Shown one piece after another: positions 24,946 through 32,807 of a DNA stretch of 36,439 bases. The notes under the pieces were generated by a model. The model worked only from the letters and a program-made list of their open reading frames with translations, made no database searches and was not told the DNA's origin. The DNA lies in assembly GCA_016936215.1 (NCBI GenBank), contig JAFGPL010000072.1, forward strand, positions 1 through 36,439, written 5' to 3'. The position numbers were made by a program, and so were the translations under genes. Source of the DNA: Bacteroidales bacterium (GTDB lineage: Bacteria; Bacteroidota; Bacteroidia; Bacteroidales; UBA10428). Positions within the stretch are counted from its first letter, which is position 1, and each line of letters begins with the position of its first letter.

Positions 24946-24975
24946 TTTATCAATCAGATAAAACAATTATATTTG
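24946..24975 (+). promoter_or_regulatory. Probable promoter for BamA/TamA-like gene
   Basis: TATATTTG at 24968-24975 matches TAnnTTTG exactly. TTTA at 24946-24949 lies 18 bases upstream as a weak -33. Transcription would begin near 24982, leaving a leader of only about ten bases before the TTG start at 24992. Confidence 0.45.
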
Positions 24976-24991
24976 CCCGAAGGTAGAAATT

Positions 24992-27316
24992 TTGCATAAA
25001 ATATTGAAAGTAGTCCCAAAAATATTGTCTAAGGTTTTCCCGCTCGTTATTGCAGTGCCCTTTTTTGTTTTTTTGTTTTCATGTTCCCCTTCAAAATATG
25101 TTGCCGAAGGTTCTTTTCTTCTCAAAAAAAATGTGATAGAAACTGAAAATAGGGATATCTCAAAATCTGAGTTGAAAAACTATATCCTGCAAAAACCTAA
25201 TAAAAGGATTATGGGAATCAGGCTCAACCTTTTCTATTACAACCTGTCAAACCTAAATAAAGAAGGCTGGCCGCATGGCTGGCTGAGAAGAATCGGCGAA
25301 GAACCTGTGGTTTTCGATGCCTTTTTAACAGACCGTACTAAGCACCAACTGAAAACTTACATGCAAAACAAGGGGTATTATTTTGCCGAGGTAAACGATT
25401 CGGTTAGGCACAGGGGTAGCAATGCAATTGTGGTGTATAATGTTATTCCCAACAAACCTTACCGCATAAGGAACATCACATATTTGTTTGAAGATACAGG
25501 TATTGTTTCTTTTATTCTGAAAGATACCGTTAACTCTTTAATTAACAAAGGAATGTTGTTTGACAAAGAGATATTGCAAAAGGAACGCATACGTATTGAA
25601 GAACTTATGAAGCGCAATGGCTATTATAAATTTTCAAAGGAATATATCTATTTTGATGCACTGGCCGTGAAAGATGAACTTTTGGTTGATCTTACCCTTG
25701 TGATTAAAGAGAACGTGGAAGGAAGGCTTGACCGGTTAACTATGACAAGGCCCCATTACAGGTATAAAATTAACGATGTTACATTTTATCCAGACTTCAA
25801 CGCGCTAAACATATTAACAAATCCGCAAATTTCACCGGGCGATACATTGCATTATCTTAACTCTGGTTTTGTTTATAGTGGCAGGCAAAACATAAGGCCC
25901 CAGGTGATATATAACCATAATTATATTATGCCCGGAAGAATTTTTGATATCAGAAACACAGACAGGTCCTACCGCAATTTATCCTCGCTTGGAATATTCA
26001 AATTTATCAATATAAATTTTGTTGAACCCAAAGAACTCATCTCCGACAGTTCTGGATTTATACCCCTTAACTGTACCATTGAGCTTACACAGAAGAAAAC
26101 GCAGTCTTATCAACAGGAAATTGTAGGCACCAATTCAAATGGAGATTTAGGAGTGCGCTATAACCTGCTTTATCAAAACCTCAATCTTTTAAGGGGCGCC
26201 GAGACTTTTAACTTCAAACTCACTGCAGCTTTTGAGGCATTGAAATACTCAGGTATCACCGACCTGTCCAATACGCTTGAACTTGGAACAGAATTGAAAC
26301 TTGAAATTCCAAAATTTTTTCTTCCGCTCAGATCAACCGAGTTTGTGAAAAGGTACAGTCCGAAAACACTGTTTACCTTTGCGGTTAACCACCGCATAGA
26401 AAAACAATATGTCAGAACTTATGCAAACACTTCTTTCGGTTATACCTGGAAAGGAAATAATTATCTGAGACACAGCATTTATCCCTTTGAGCTGAATTTT
26501 GTTCAGGTTGACGAAGACCGTTCCAAAGAATTCCTGGCAAATATAGACTCCACTTATCTTGAATACAGTTTTACCGACCACCTGGTAAGTGTGTCGAGGT
26601 ACACCATTGAATATAACACGCAGGAGATAGGGCGAGAGAAAGATTTTGTTTATGTAAAATTTAACCTTGAGTCGGCCGGAAACCTGTTGTATGCTGCAAA
26701 CAGGGCAACCGAAAGTAAAATGGAAGAAGATGGTTACCAGTTGTTTAACGTACGCTTCTCGCAGTACCTTAAGTCAGATCTTGAATTTAAATATTTTTGG
26801 GTATATAATGCCCGTAACACGATGGTATTCAGGGCATTTACAGGGATTGGTTACCCGTATGGCAATTCGGCAACGATGCCGTTTGAAAAGAAATACTTTG
26901 CCGGCGGACCAAACAGCATCAGGGCATGGAATGCATACAGCCTGGGGCCTAATTCATCGCAATGGTATGAAAACACGGGGGATATTAAACTTGAATTCAA
27001 TTTTGAATACAGGTTTAAACTTTTCTGGAAACTCGAAGGGGCGCTCTTTGCTGATGCCGGCAATATTTGGGACATTTATTACCAGGAAACCAGACCGGAC
27101 GCTGTTTTTAAAATTGATCGTTTTTACAGGGATATTGCCGTTGGTACCGGATTTGGTACCAGGTTCGATTTCTCGATATTCCTCTTAAGGTTCGATTTTG
27201 CCATGAAAACCAGGAACCCCATGTCGCCACCGGGTGAAAAATTTATTATTTTCCAGCGAAAACCATCAATCAGGAGCGATTTTACCATCCAGTTCGGTAT
27301 AGGCTATCCTTTCTGA
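24992..27316 (+). CDS. BamA/TamA-family outer-membrane protein
   Basis: This 774-residue protein has an export signal with lipobox-like end (IAVPFFVFLFSCSPSKYV, Cys near 31), so it is possibly a lipidated precursor. The N-terminal half holds POTRA-like repeats, for example YRIRNITYLFEDTGIV and YKINDVTFYPDFNALN with GRIFDIRNTDRSYRNLSSLG. The C-terminal half is a 16-strand Omp85 barrel, recognisable from FAGGPNSIRAWNAYSLGP and the ending FTIQFGIGYPF, whose last residue is the aromatic assembly signal. It probably helps insert outer-membrane proteins or exports a substrate. Start choice: no ATG is near, and TTG at 24992 begins the hydrophobic segment just after the promoter. Confidence 0.9.
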   Translation: MHKILKVVPKILSKVFPLVIAVPFFVFLFSCSPSKYVAEGSFLLKKNVIETENRDISKSELKNYILQKPNKRIMGIRLNLFYYNLSNLNKEGWPHGWLRRIGEEPVVFDAFLTDRTKHQLKTYMQNKGYYFAEVNDSVRHRGSNAIVVYNVIPNKPYRIRNITYLFEDTGIVSFILKDTVNSLINKGMLFDKEILQKERIRIEELMKRNGYYKFSKEYIYFDALAVKDELLVDLTLVIKENVEGRLDRLTMTRPHYRYKINDVTFYPDFNALNILTNPQISPGDTLHYLNSGFVYSGRQNIRPQVIYNHNYIMPGRIFDIRNTDRSYRNLSSLGIFKFININFVEPKELISDSSGFIPLNCTIELTQKKTQSYQQEIVGTNSNGDLGVRYNLLYQNLNLLRGAETFNFKLTAAFEALKYSGITDLSNTLELGTELKLEIPKFFLPLRSTEFVKRYSPKTLFTFAVNHRIEKQYVRTYANTSFGYTWKGNNYLRHSIYPFELNFVQVDEDRSKEFLANIDSTYLEYSFTDHLVSVSRYTIEYNTQEIGREKDFVYVKFNLESAGNLLYAANRATESKMEEDGYQLFNVRFSQYLKSDLEFKYFWVYNARNTMVFRAFTGIGYPYGNSATMPFEKKYFAGGPNSIRAWNAYSLGPNSSQWYENTGDIKLEFNFEYRFKLFWKLEGALFADAGNIWDIYYQETRPDAVFKIDRFYRDIAVGTGFGTRFDFSIFLLRFDFAMKTRNPMSPPGEKFIIFQRKPSIRSDFTIQFGIGYPF

Positions 27317-27436
27317 TTGGGGAAAGCTATAAATCTTACCGGGTTCTCTTCTCACAAGGTTACCCTTCATTTAGGCTTTGGGTTAATCTATAATTTTTTT
27401 TCAGAGGCTGTGTAAAAAAACCTACCTATTGTCTCC

Positions 27437-27540
27437 CAACTAGTCAAGGATTGTTAAGATGATTAATAAAAACAAAAAAATGGTTCAAATGCCTGCCCTC
27501 CGGCTAAGGCAGGTCCGCCTGGACCTTTTTTATTTTTTCA
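27437..27540. repeat. Copy 1 of CCTGCC-type palindromic repeat, with terminator-like hairpin
   Basis: It begins with ACTAGTCAAG and contains AAAAAAATGGTTCAAATG plus GCCTGCC (27474-27497), shared exactly with the copy at 28683-28706. CCTGCC (27492-27497) can pair with GGCAGG (27508-27513). AGGTCC (27511-27516) can instead pair with GGACCT (27521-27526), followed by T-runs, which is a terminator shape on the plus strand. The two stems overlap and exclude each other. Confidence 0.6.
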
Positions 27541-27959
27541 GTATGTCCAAAGGTTTTCTGCCGGTGTATGCAATATGACACTGCACGTAATATCCTATAG
27601 TCTAATACCCCCTTATCCCTCCTCTTGCACAATACCCAAACTCCAAACTGTTTTATGCCATCCCTGAAGGGACGGAATATGGAGGGTGCTATGCATAAAT
27701 TCAGAAAGAAAATAGTCTGGTACTGAAAAAACGCTGAGCCATGAAGTAATTATCATTGCCCCGGACTTTATGCCGGGGGATTTGAAATCAATTAAAACAT
27801 CAGGGTTTTAGCCCTTTTATAGAAAACATTCAAATATCAGTTATTCCCAAACCAAGAAAATTCATTATATTTCCGGTGGCGATGGCCTTGCAGCAGTTTA
27901 CATCATAAGATATTATAGAGGGTATTGCAAACGAAACCTGGTTTTCATATATTGCAAAC

Positions 27960-28010
27960 ATGAGCAGGAAATATAATTTTCATCATCCAGAAGTGGATTG
28001 TATTTTATAA
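27960..28010 (+). pseudogene. Relic of IS200-like / REP-associated transposase start
   Basis: An ATG opens a 16-codon frame, MSRKYNFHHPEVDCIL then stop. The first dozen residues resemble the common N-terminus of Bacteroidota IS200-like (REP-associated tyrosine) transposases, MSRKYKFxxPE, as I remember it. The catalytic HUH region is absent, so only a stub remains. It lies amid palindromic repeats of the kind such enzymes mobilise. The match is short, so confidence is limited. Confidence 0.4.
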
Positions 28011-28033
28011 GTTTTGCAACAGATTACCGGATT

Positions 28034-28076
28034 GATGCCTGCCTGCTGGCAAAGGCAGGATCGGCGTAGGCAGGGA
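28034..28076. repeat. Copy 2 of CCTGCC-type palindromic repeat
   Basis: CCTGCC (28038-28043) and GGCAGG (28054-28059) pair around TGCTGGCAAA, followed by a second AGGCAGG at about 28068. It shares the GATGCCTGCCTG/GGCAAAGGCAGG form with the copies at 27437 and 28664 but lacks their TGGTTCAAATG leader. Confidence 0.5.
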
Positions 28077-28172
28077 TTTTGGTTAGCCTGCCCCGATTTT
28101 TTCGGTAAATTTTTAACCTGTTCATCTTACAGTATTTCCTTTGAACCGGAACTTAAAATGAGTAAAAAACGT

Positions 28173-28180
28173 TAAATTTG
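28173..28180 (+). promoter_or_regulatory. -7 element for toxin-antitoxin operon
   Basis: TAAATTTG is an exact TAnnTTTG match ending 23 bases before the antitoxin ATG. No well-spaced TTTG lies upstream, as may be expected for a repressor-controlled promoter. Confidence 0.4.
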
Positions 28181-28203
28181 TAAAGGATAAAACAATAAAA
28201 ATC

Positions 28204-28392
28204 ATGAAAGGCATAAATTATTTAACCAATGATAATAATGAAAAAATTGCTGTACAGATAGATTTAAAGAAGTACGGTGATTTATGGGAAGATTTTTATG
28301 ACTGTCTGATTGCAGAGCAAAGAAAAGACGAAGAAACCATACCCTGGGAAGCTGCCAAAAGGACACTAAAGGAAGATAGCAAACTTGATTAA
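28204..28392 (+). CDS. Putative type II antitoxin
   Basis: This 62-residue acidic protein begins MKGINYLTNDNNEKIAVQID, a beta-hairpin pattern seen in many small Phd-like antitoxins paired with RelE toxins. A charged helical C-terminus follows (DEETIPWEAAKRTLKEDSK) that could wrap the toxin. Its stop is three bases before the toxin start, giving a typical antitoxin-first operon. Assignment rests mainly on the neighbour; the DNA-binding region is not clear. Confidence 0.65.
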   Translation: MKGINYLTNDNNEKIAVQIDLKKYGDLWEDFYDCLIAEQRKDEETIPWEAAKRTLKEDSKLD

Positions 28393-28395
28393 TTC

Positions 28396-28653
28396 ATGTA
28401 TAAACTAACTATTAAAAAATCTGCATTTAAGGAAATTAACAGCTTACCAAAGAAAGTACTTAGCAATGTGGTCGAAGTTATTGACAATTTAGCGGAAAAT
28501 CCACGCCCGGAAGGTTGTACAAAACTAAAAGGAAAAGAAAAACTATGGAGAGTAAGGACTGGTGATTACAGGATTGTTTACTCTATTGATGATAAAATAG
28601 AAATCGTTGAAATCAACCGGGTACGTCACAGGAAAGATGTAGACAGCTTGTAG
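28396..28653 (+). CDS. RelE/ParE-family type II toxin
   Basis: This 85-residue protein has the compact RelE fold: YKLTIKKSAFKEINSLPKKV (2-21), the loop ENPRPEGCTKLKGKEKLWRV (34-53), and RTGDYRIVYSIDDKIEIVEI (54-73) with the final NRVRHRKDVD. The arginines in WRVRTGDYR and the His-Arg near the end are positions used by RelE-type mRNA interferases on the ribosome. RelE cleavage activity is more likely than ParE gyrase poisoning, but the sequence cannot settle it. It is expected to be neutralised by the 62-residue protein three bases upstream. Confidence 0.85.
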   Translation: MYKLTIKKSAFKEINSLPKKVLSNVVEVIDNLAENPRPEGCTKLKGKEKLWRVRTGDYRIVYSIDDKIEIVEINRVRHRKDVDSL

Positions 28654-28663
28654 CCCTACCCTC

Positions 28664-28730
28664 ACCACTAGTCCAAGCTTGTAAAAAAATGGTTCAAATG
28701 CCTGCCTGCCGGCAAAGGAGGGGTTTTTTA
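28664..28730. repeat. Copy 3 of CCTGCC-type palindromic repeat
   Basis: It starts ACTAGTCCAAG, contains the 24 bases at 28683-28706 identical to 27474-27497, and continues with CCGGCAAAGGAGGGG and a T-run. Compared with copy 1 it lacks about 20 bases between the two blocks. With copy 1 it brackets the toxin-antitoxin genes in direct orientation. Confidence 0.6.
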
Positions 28731-28753
28731 GAGTGGCTTCTGAAAGGAAAACC

Positions 28754-28785
28754 AAAAAAAAGGCGCCTCCATCGGCGCCCCTTTT
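28754..28785 (-). terminator. Intrinsic terminator of fba
   Basis: On the minus strand, AAAAGGGGCGCC and GGCGCCTTTTTT pair through a GGCGCC core extended by G-T and A-T pairs, with a six-base loop and an eight-T tail. It lies just after the fba stop. Confidence 0.85.
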
Positions 28786-28800
28786 CAATTATTTAGGTTC

Positions 28801-29796
28801 TTATGCCTGTCCGGCCGAACCAAGAACATGAATGTTTTTATGTTTGTACAGTTCTTTCAGCACATCGCGGGCAGGGCCGAGGTATTTCCTGGGGTCAAAC
28901 TCACCCGGTTTTTCAGCCAGGACTTTACGGATCATTGCTGTCATTGCCAGGCGGCCGTCTGAATCAATATTTATTTTGCATACTGCAGATTTGGCAGCCT
29001 TCCTGAGCCATTCTTCAGGAATACCAATGGTGTCTTTCAATGCACCGCCATATTTGTTGATCATGTCAACATGCTCGGGCGGAACAGATGATGAACCGTG
29101 GAGTACAATAGGGAAACCGGGTATGCGTTTTTCAACCTCTTCGAGAATATCGAAACGAAGCATTGGCGGTATCAGTACACCTTTTTCATTTCTGGTACAT
29201 TGTTGGGGTGTGAATTTGTTGGCGCCGTGCGAGGTTCCTATTGAAATAGCCAGTGAATCAACACCGGTTCTTGATACAAAATCCTCCACCTCCGATGGTT
29301 TGGTGTAGGATGAATGTTCTGCAACCACATCGTCCTCAACACCTGCCAACACTCCAAGTTCACCCTCAACTGTTACATCGTATTTATGTGCATATTCCAC
29401 AACTTTTCTGGTAAGGGCAATATTCTCTTCGTAGGGGTGGTGCGATCCATCAATCATTACCGAAGAAAATCCATTTTCAATACAATCTTTGCAAAGTTCA
29501 AAAGTATCGCCATGATCAAGGTGCAGAACAATGGGTACATCATAACCAAGTTCTTTAACATATTCAGTGGCACCGCGCGCCATATTCCGTAGAAGGGTGG
29601 CATTGGCGTATTTCCTTGCCCCAGATGAAACCTGCAGTATAACAGGTGATTTTGTTTCAACACATGCCTGCAGTATTGCCTGTAATTGCTCAAGGTTATT
29701 GAAATTGTATGCAGGTATGGCATACCCTCCTGCTACAGCCTTGCGAAATAGTTCCTTACTATTTACCAGTCCTAATTCTTTATAACTTATAGCCAT
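28801..29796 (-). CDS. fba: Class II fructose-1,6-bisphosphate aldolase
   Basis: This 331-residue zinc enzyme of glycolysis and gluconeogenesis interconverts fructose 1,6-bisphosphate with dihydroxyacetone phosphate and glyceraldehyde 3-phosphate. The start at 29796 gives MAISYKELGLVNSKELFRKA; the frame stays open 19 codons further but runs through the promoter's transcript start. Class II signatures are YGYAIPAYNFNN-type (AIPAYNFNNLEQ), PIVLHLDHGDTFELCKDCIE (Asp and His for catalysis and zinc), SVMIDGSHHPYEENIALT, EGELGVLAGVEDDV, SIGTSHGANKF and FPIVLHGSSSVPPEHV. It is transcribed alone with its own promoter and terminator. Confidence 0.95.
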   Translation of the reverse strand: MAISYKELGLVNSKELFRKAVAGGYAIPAYNFNNLEQLQAILQACVETKSPVILQVSSGARKYANATLLRNMARGATEYVKELGYDVPIVLHLDHGDTFELCKDCIENGFSSVMIDGSHHPYEENIALTRKVVEYAHKYDVTVEGELGVLAGVEDDVVAEHSSYTKPSEVEDFVSRTGVDSLAISIGTSHGANKFTPQQCTRNEKGVLIPPMLRFDILEEVEKRIPGFPIVLHGSSSVPPEHVDMINKYGGALKDTIGIPEEWLRKAAKSAVCKINIDSDGRLAMTAMIRKVLAEKPGEFDPRKYLGPARDVLKELYKHKNIHVLGSAGQA

Positions 29797-29850
29797 TTTT
29801 ATTTGATTTAATATTACAAAATTTAGTTGCTTTACTTTCAAAGTGGAAGG

Positions 29851-29882
29851 CAAAGCTACAAAAACATGCCAATTAAAACAAA
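29851..29882 (-). promoter_or_regulatory. Promoter of fba
   Basis: On the minus strand, TTTG (29882-29879) and TAGCTTTG (29858-29851) are separated by 20 bases, a full match to the Bacteroidota consensus. The start of transcription is expected near 29844, with a leader of about 48 bases. Confidence 0.75.
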
Positions 29883-29967
29883 AAACTTATATTTATTTAA
29901 CATTGCACGGCTGCATGTTCACCCTAACCCAATATAATACCTTGCAGAGGTTTTATAAATTGAACCT

Positions 29968-29997
29968 TTTTTTATAATATTGACGGCATATTTTTGC
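29968..29997 (+). promoter_or_regulatory. Possible promoter for sodium symporter gene
   Basis: TATTTTTG at 29990-29997 matches TAnnTTTG and ends 19 bases before the ATG. The -33 half is weak (TTTT, 18-base spacing). Confidence 0.35.
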
Positions 29998-30016
29998 AAT
30001 CAATTTTTTTTCAACT

Positions 30017-31423
30017 ATGTCACAAAGTAATTTGTCTGCAAGAGGGATTTTTACATCCAAATTCGGGATAATCGCGGCTGCAACAGGCTCTGCCATTGGG
30101 CTTGGTAATATATGGAGGTTTCCATATGTTTTGGGTGAAAGCGGTGGTGGCGCGTTTCTGCTTGTTTACCTTTTGTTTATTATTGGCATTGGGCTACCGG
30201 TAATGCTTTCAGAGTTTATTATCGGAAGGGCAACGCGTATGAACCCGTTTGGAGCATTCAGAAAACTGGCGCCGGGCCGGCCATGGTTTATTGTTGGTAT
30301 TATGGGCACAATAGCTGCTTTTATGATCCTTGCATTTTATGGTGCCGTGGGAGGATGGACCCTCGAATACCTTTATAAATCTGTCACCAACCAGTTTGCC
30401 GGAAAATCTGCAGATGAAATGGTGCAGATGTTCGAGTCTTTCAGGGGGGCATCTTACAGGCCATTATTATGGCAGATTGCATTTATGCTGCTTACATTTC
30501 TTATTGTTATTGCCGGTATTGAGAAAGGTATTGAAAAATACAGCAAAATACTTATGCCAATACTTTTTATTACTTTAATAGTAATTGCTGTCCGCTCACT
30601 TACTTTGCCATCCCTAAGCGACAAGGCTAGTCCGATGGCCGGGCTAAAGTTTCTTTTCCGCCCCGATTTCTCTAAACTAAATGCCAATGTTTTATTCGAT
30701 GCCCTGGGGCAATCCTTTTTTTCGTTAAGCATTGGTATGGGTGCATTGATAACCTATGGGTCTTATATTAAAAAATCTGACAATATGGGCAGCACAGCCC
30801 TCATCGTTTCATTATCAGATACCTTTGCCGCTGTTCTGGCCGGAGTGGCAATTTTCCCTGCTGTTTTTGCCTTTGGCCTTAACCCGCAGGCTGGTGAAGG
30901 ACTGGTTTTTAACGTTTTGCCTTCAATTTTTAACAGCATGCAGGGGGGCTACGTTATCTCAATATTGTTTTTTATATGCCTCACGGTTGCTGCACTTACT
31001 TCTGCCATTTCTCTTCTGGAGGTTGTTGTTGCCACTTTTTCTGAAGAACTTGGTATGAGCAGAAGAAAGGCTTCGGTAATATCAACGCTGTTAATAACAC
31101 TTCTGGGTGCGGTTGCAGCATTATCGTGGTATGTCTTCAAAGATTTTTCCGTTAAAAATATTAACGATGTTACAGGTGAAATATCTGCCTTTAATTTTTT
31201 CATGATTCTTGATTACATTTCGTTAAAGTACCTGTTACCGCTGGGAGGTTTATTAATTGTTATTTATCTAGGTTGGTTCAGTCCACGTGATAAGGTATTG
31301 AAAGAATTATCAAACGAAGGCAAACTGAAAGTAAACTATTTCAAGGTGCTCATGTTCCTTGTTAGGTTTGTAGTGCCAATAGCCATAATAATAGTCTTTC
31401 TGAACGAAGTAGGAGTTTTCTGA
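30017..31423 (+). CDS. Sodium-dependent symporter, neurotransmitter:sodium symporter (SNF) family
   Basis: This 468-residue inner-membrane transporter of the LeuT fold couples Na+ entry to uptake of an amino acid or related solute. TM1 has the unwound sodium/substrate site AATGSAIGLGNIWRFPYVLG (19-38), followed by GGGAFLLVYLLFIIGIGLPV. Further signatures are FDALGQSFFSLSIGMGALIT near TM6 and the TM8 region with LTSAISLLEVVVA. About 11 to 12 membrane segments can be counted, normal for bacterial members. The substrate is not determined. The following HhH gene begins 25 bases after the stop. Confidence 0.93.
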   Translation: MSQSNLSARGIFTSKFGIIAAATGSAIGLGNIWRFPYVLGESGGGAFLLVYLLFIIGIGLPVMLSEFIIGRATRMNPFGAFRKLAPGRPWFIVGIMGTIAAFMILAFYGAVGGWTLEYLYKSVTNQFAGKSADEMVQMFESFRGASYRPLLWQIAFMLLTFLIVIAGIEKGIEKYSKILMPILFITLIVIAVRSLTLPSLSDKASPMAGLKFLFRPDFSKLNANVLFDALGQSFFSLSIGMGALITYGSYIKKSDNMGSTALIVSLSDTFAAVLAGVAIFPAVFAFGLNPQAGEGLVFNVLPSIFNSMQGGYVISILFFICLTVAALTSAISLLEVVVATFSEELGMSRRKASVISTLLITLLGAVAALSWYVFKDFSVKNINDVTGEISAFNFFMILDYISLKYLLPLGGLLIVIYLGWFSPRDKVLKELSNEGKLKVNYFKVLMFLVRFVVPIAIIIVFLNEVGVF

Positions 31424-31448
31424 ATCACAAACTAAAAATTCAGAGGGC

Positions 31449-32351
31449 ATGTTCCGTCAACACCTGAAAGATTATTTTACTTTTTCGCATGCCGAACGGC
31501 GGGGTATTATCTTTTTGCTTGTTTTAACAGGTATTGTGCTGGCAATACGTATTTTATATCCGCATTACAGAAGGGCACAACCCGCAGACTCTGATCAGTT
31601 TATTGCAGCTGTTGAGGATTGGTTGAAAGATAGTTCTGTAATTGATGCCGGTGTTTCACTACACAAACGCTATCTGCACAGCACAAAAACCTCTGAAAAA
31701 GTTGCTTTATTTGACCCGAATACAATTGATATCAAATTAATTAACGCACTTGAAATTAGTGAAAAGGCTAAAAAATCATGGATTAAATATTTGCAGGCAG
31801 GGGGAAGGTTTTATAAAAAAGATGACCTTAAAAAGATTTATGGGTTCGATTCTGCTTCGTATTACAAACTTGAGCCATACATCAGCATTAAGCAGTTGCA
31901 GAATGAAAAAAGCATTCCTCCGATAGAATTTGCTTTTGAAGAATCCAATACCATCGAGGTTAACAGCGCTACCCGGTCTGATTTTGAAAGTCTTTATGGT
32001 GTAGGTCCGGTGCTCTCAGACCGAATTATAAAGTACAGAAAACTTCTGGGGGGATTTGTAAATACCGGACAGCTTAGGGAAGTATACGGATTGAGTGACA
32101 GTGTCTTAATCCTCAATGAAGAAAGAATTACCGTAAACAAACAACTGGTTAGTAAGATCGAAATCAATAAAGCGGTCTATAACGATATTGCAAAGCATCC
32201 ATACTTTACAGGCTATCATGCCAGTTCAATACTTACATACCGTAAACTGCACGGCAATTTGTTATCGGCTGAACAGTTAAGGGAAAACAACCTGGTACCC
32301 GATTCTGTTTTGAAAAAAGTCCTTGAATACCTAAGTTTCAGTTCTCAGTAA
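31449..32351 (+). CDS. Membrane-anchored protein with three helix-hairpin-helix (ComEA-like) modules
   Basis: This 300-residue protein has one membrane segment near 20-37 (GIIFLLVLTGIVLAIRIL), then three ComEA-like modules. The first is near 89-150 (FDPNTIDIKLINALEISEKA, GRFYKKDDLKKIYGF). The second is near 173-230 and best conserved (IEVNSATRSDFESLYGVGPV, then GGFVNTGQLREVYGL). The third is near 236-296 (IEINKAVYNDIAKHPYFTGY). Each has the N-A/T-x-x-D/E-L start and G-x-hydrophobic hairpin of DNA-binding HhH domains, although the first and third hairpins are degenerate. A role in DNA uptake or envelope-associated DNA binding is possible. It shares an apparent transcript with a sodium symporter, which does not clarify the function. 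Confidence 0.82.
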   Translation: MFRQHLKDYFTFSHAERRGIIFLLVLTGIVLAIRILYPHYRRAQPADSDQFIAAVEDWLKDSSVIDAGVSLHKRYLHSTKTSEKVALFDPNTIDIKLINALEISEKAKKSWIKYLQAGGRFYKKDDLKKIYGFDSASYYKLEPYISIKQLQNEKSIPPIEFAFEESNTIEVNSATRSDFESLYGVGPVLSDRIIKYRKLLGGFVNTGQLREVYGLSDSVLILNEERITVNKQLVSKIEINKAVYNDIAKHPYFTGYHASSILTYRKLHGNLLSAEQLRENNLVPDSVLKKVLEYLSFSSQ

Positions 32352-32494
32352 AAATACTTTAATATCTTTTTCTTTCAGATTTATTTTAACTATTTTTATT
32401 CAATATTAAATATTACCAAATATCCGTGCCGGTGTCAAATAAAGGTTTTGGATAGCATTGGGGGATTGATTTTTACAATATTTTTTTTAAAAAT

Positions 32495-32525
32495 TTTGTA
32501 AATTGTTTATTAAGTAATAAATTTG
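32495..32525 (+). promoter_or_regulatory. Consensus promoter of rpsU
   Basis: TTTG at 32495-32498 and TAAATTTG at 32518-32525 are 19 bases apart, a full match to TTTG-N19-TAnnTTTG. The leader to the rpsU ATG would be about 17 bases. Confidence 0.8.
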
Positions 32526-32548
32526 CGGCTCATTTAAAAAAAATCATT

Positions 32549-32740
32549 ATGATCGTAGTTCCGGTTAAAGAAGGTGAAAATATTGAAAGAGCATTAAAAA
32601 AATTCAAAAGAAAATTTGAAAAAACAGGTGTTATTAAAGAACTGAGATCAAGACAGGCTTTCAGGAAACCCTCTGAAGAAAGGCGCGAGGAAATAAAGAA
32701 AGCGATATATGTACAAAAAATGCAGCAGGTAGAAGAATAA
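32549..32740 (+). CDS. rpsU: 30S ribosomal protein S21
   Basis: This 63-residue basic protein of the small subunit platform lies near the 16S rRNA 3' end. The family pattern is plain: MIVVPVKEGENIERALKKFK, then KFEKTGVIKELRSRQAFRKP and SEERREEIKKAIYVQKMQ. It has a consensus promoter and begins the cluster continuing with xerC and raiA. Confidence 0.96.
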   Translation: MIVVPVKEGENIERALKKFKRKFEKTGVIKELRSRQAFRKPSEERREEIKKAIYVQKMQQVEE

Positions 32741-32807
32741 CCTTGTGCCATTAGGGATTATCCAAAAAAGTTGATTTGGCACCGGCTTGGTAAAATATCC
32801 CTAAATT

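Larger units (their letters stand above)
27317..28203. other. Repeat-rich intergenic region, no intact gene
   Basis: The 887 bases hold only palindromes and relics. Besides the entries listed separately, there are hairpins TCCCT-GA-AGGGA near 27662, CCCCGG/CCGGGG at 27759-27778, and CCGA/TCGG at 28093-28105. AGAGGCTGTGTAAAAA near 27403 resembles an insertion-sequence end, but no partner was found. No open frame of credible coding character is present. Confidence 0.6.

Noticed and set aside
27400-27430. Possible insertion-sequence end (AGAGGCTGTGTAAAAA)
   Set aside because: No matching opposite end, target duplication or transposase frame was found nearby.
27317-28203. CRISPR-like spacing of repeats
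   Set aside because: The repeat copies are few, unevenly spaced and palindromic, with no array or cas genes.
32745-32782. GTGCCA/TGGCAC inverted repeat after rpsU as terminator
   Set aside because: The stem is only six bases with a 26-base loop and no T-run.
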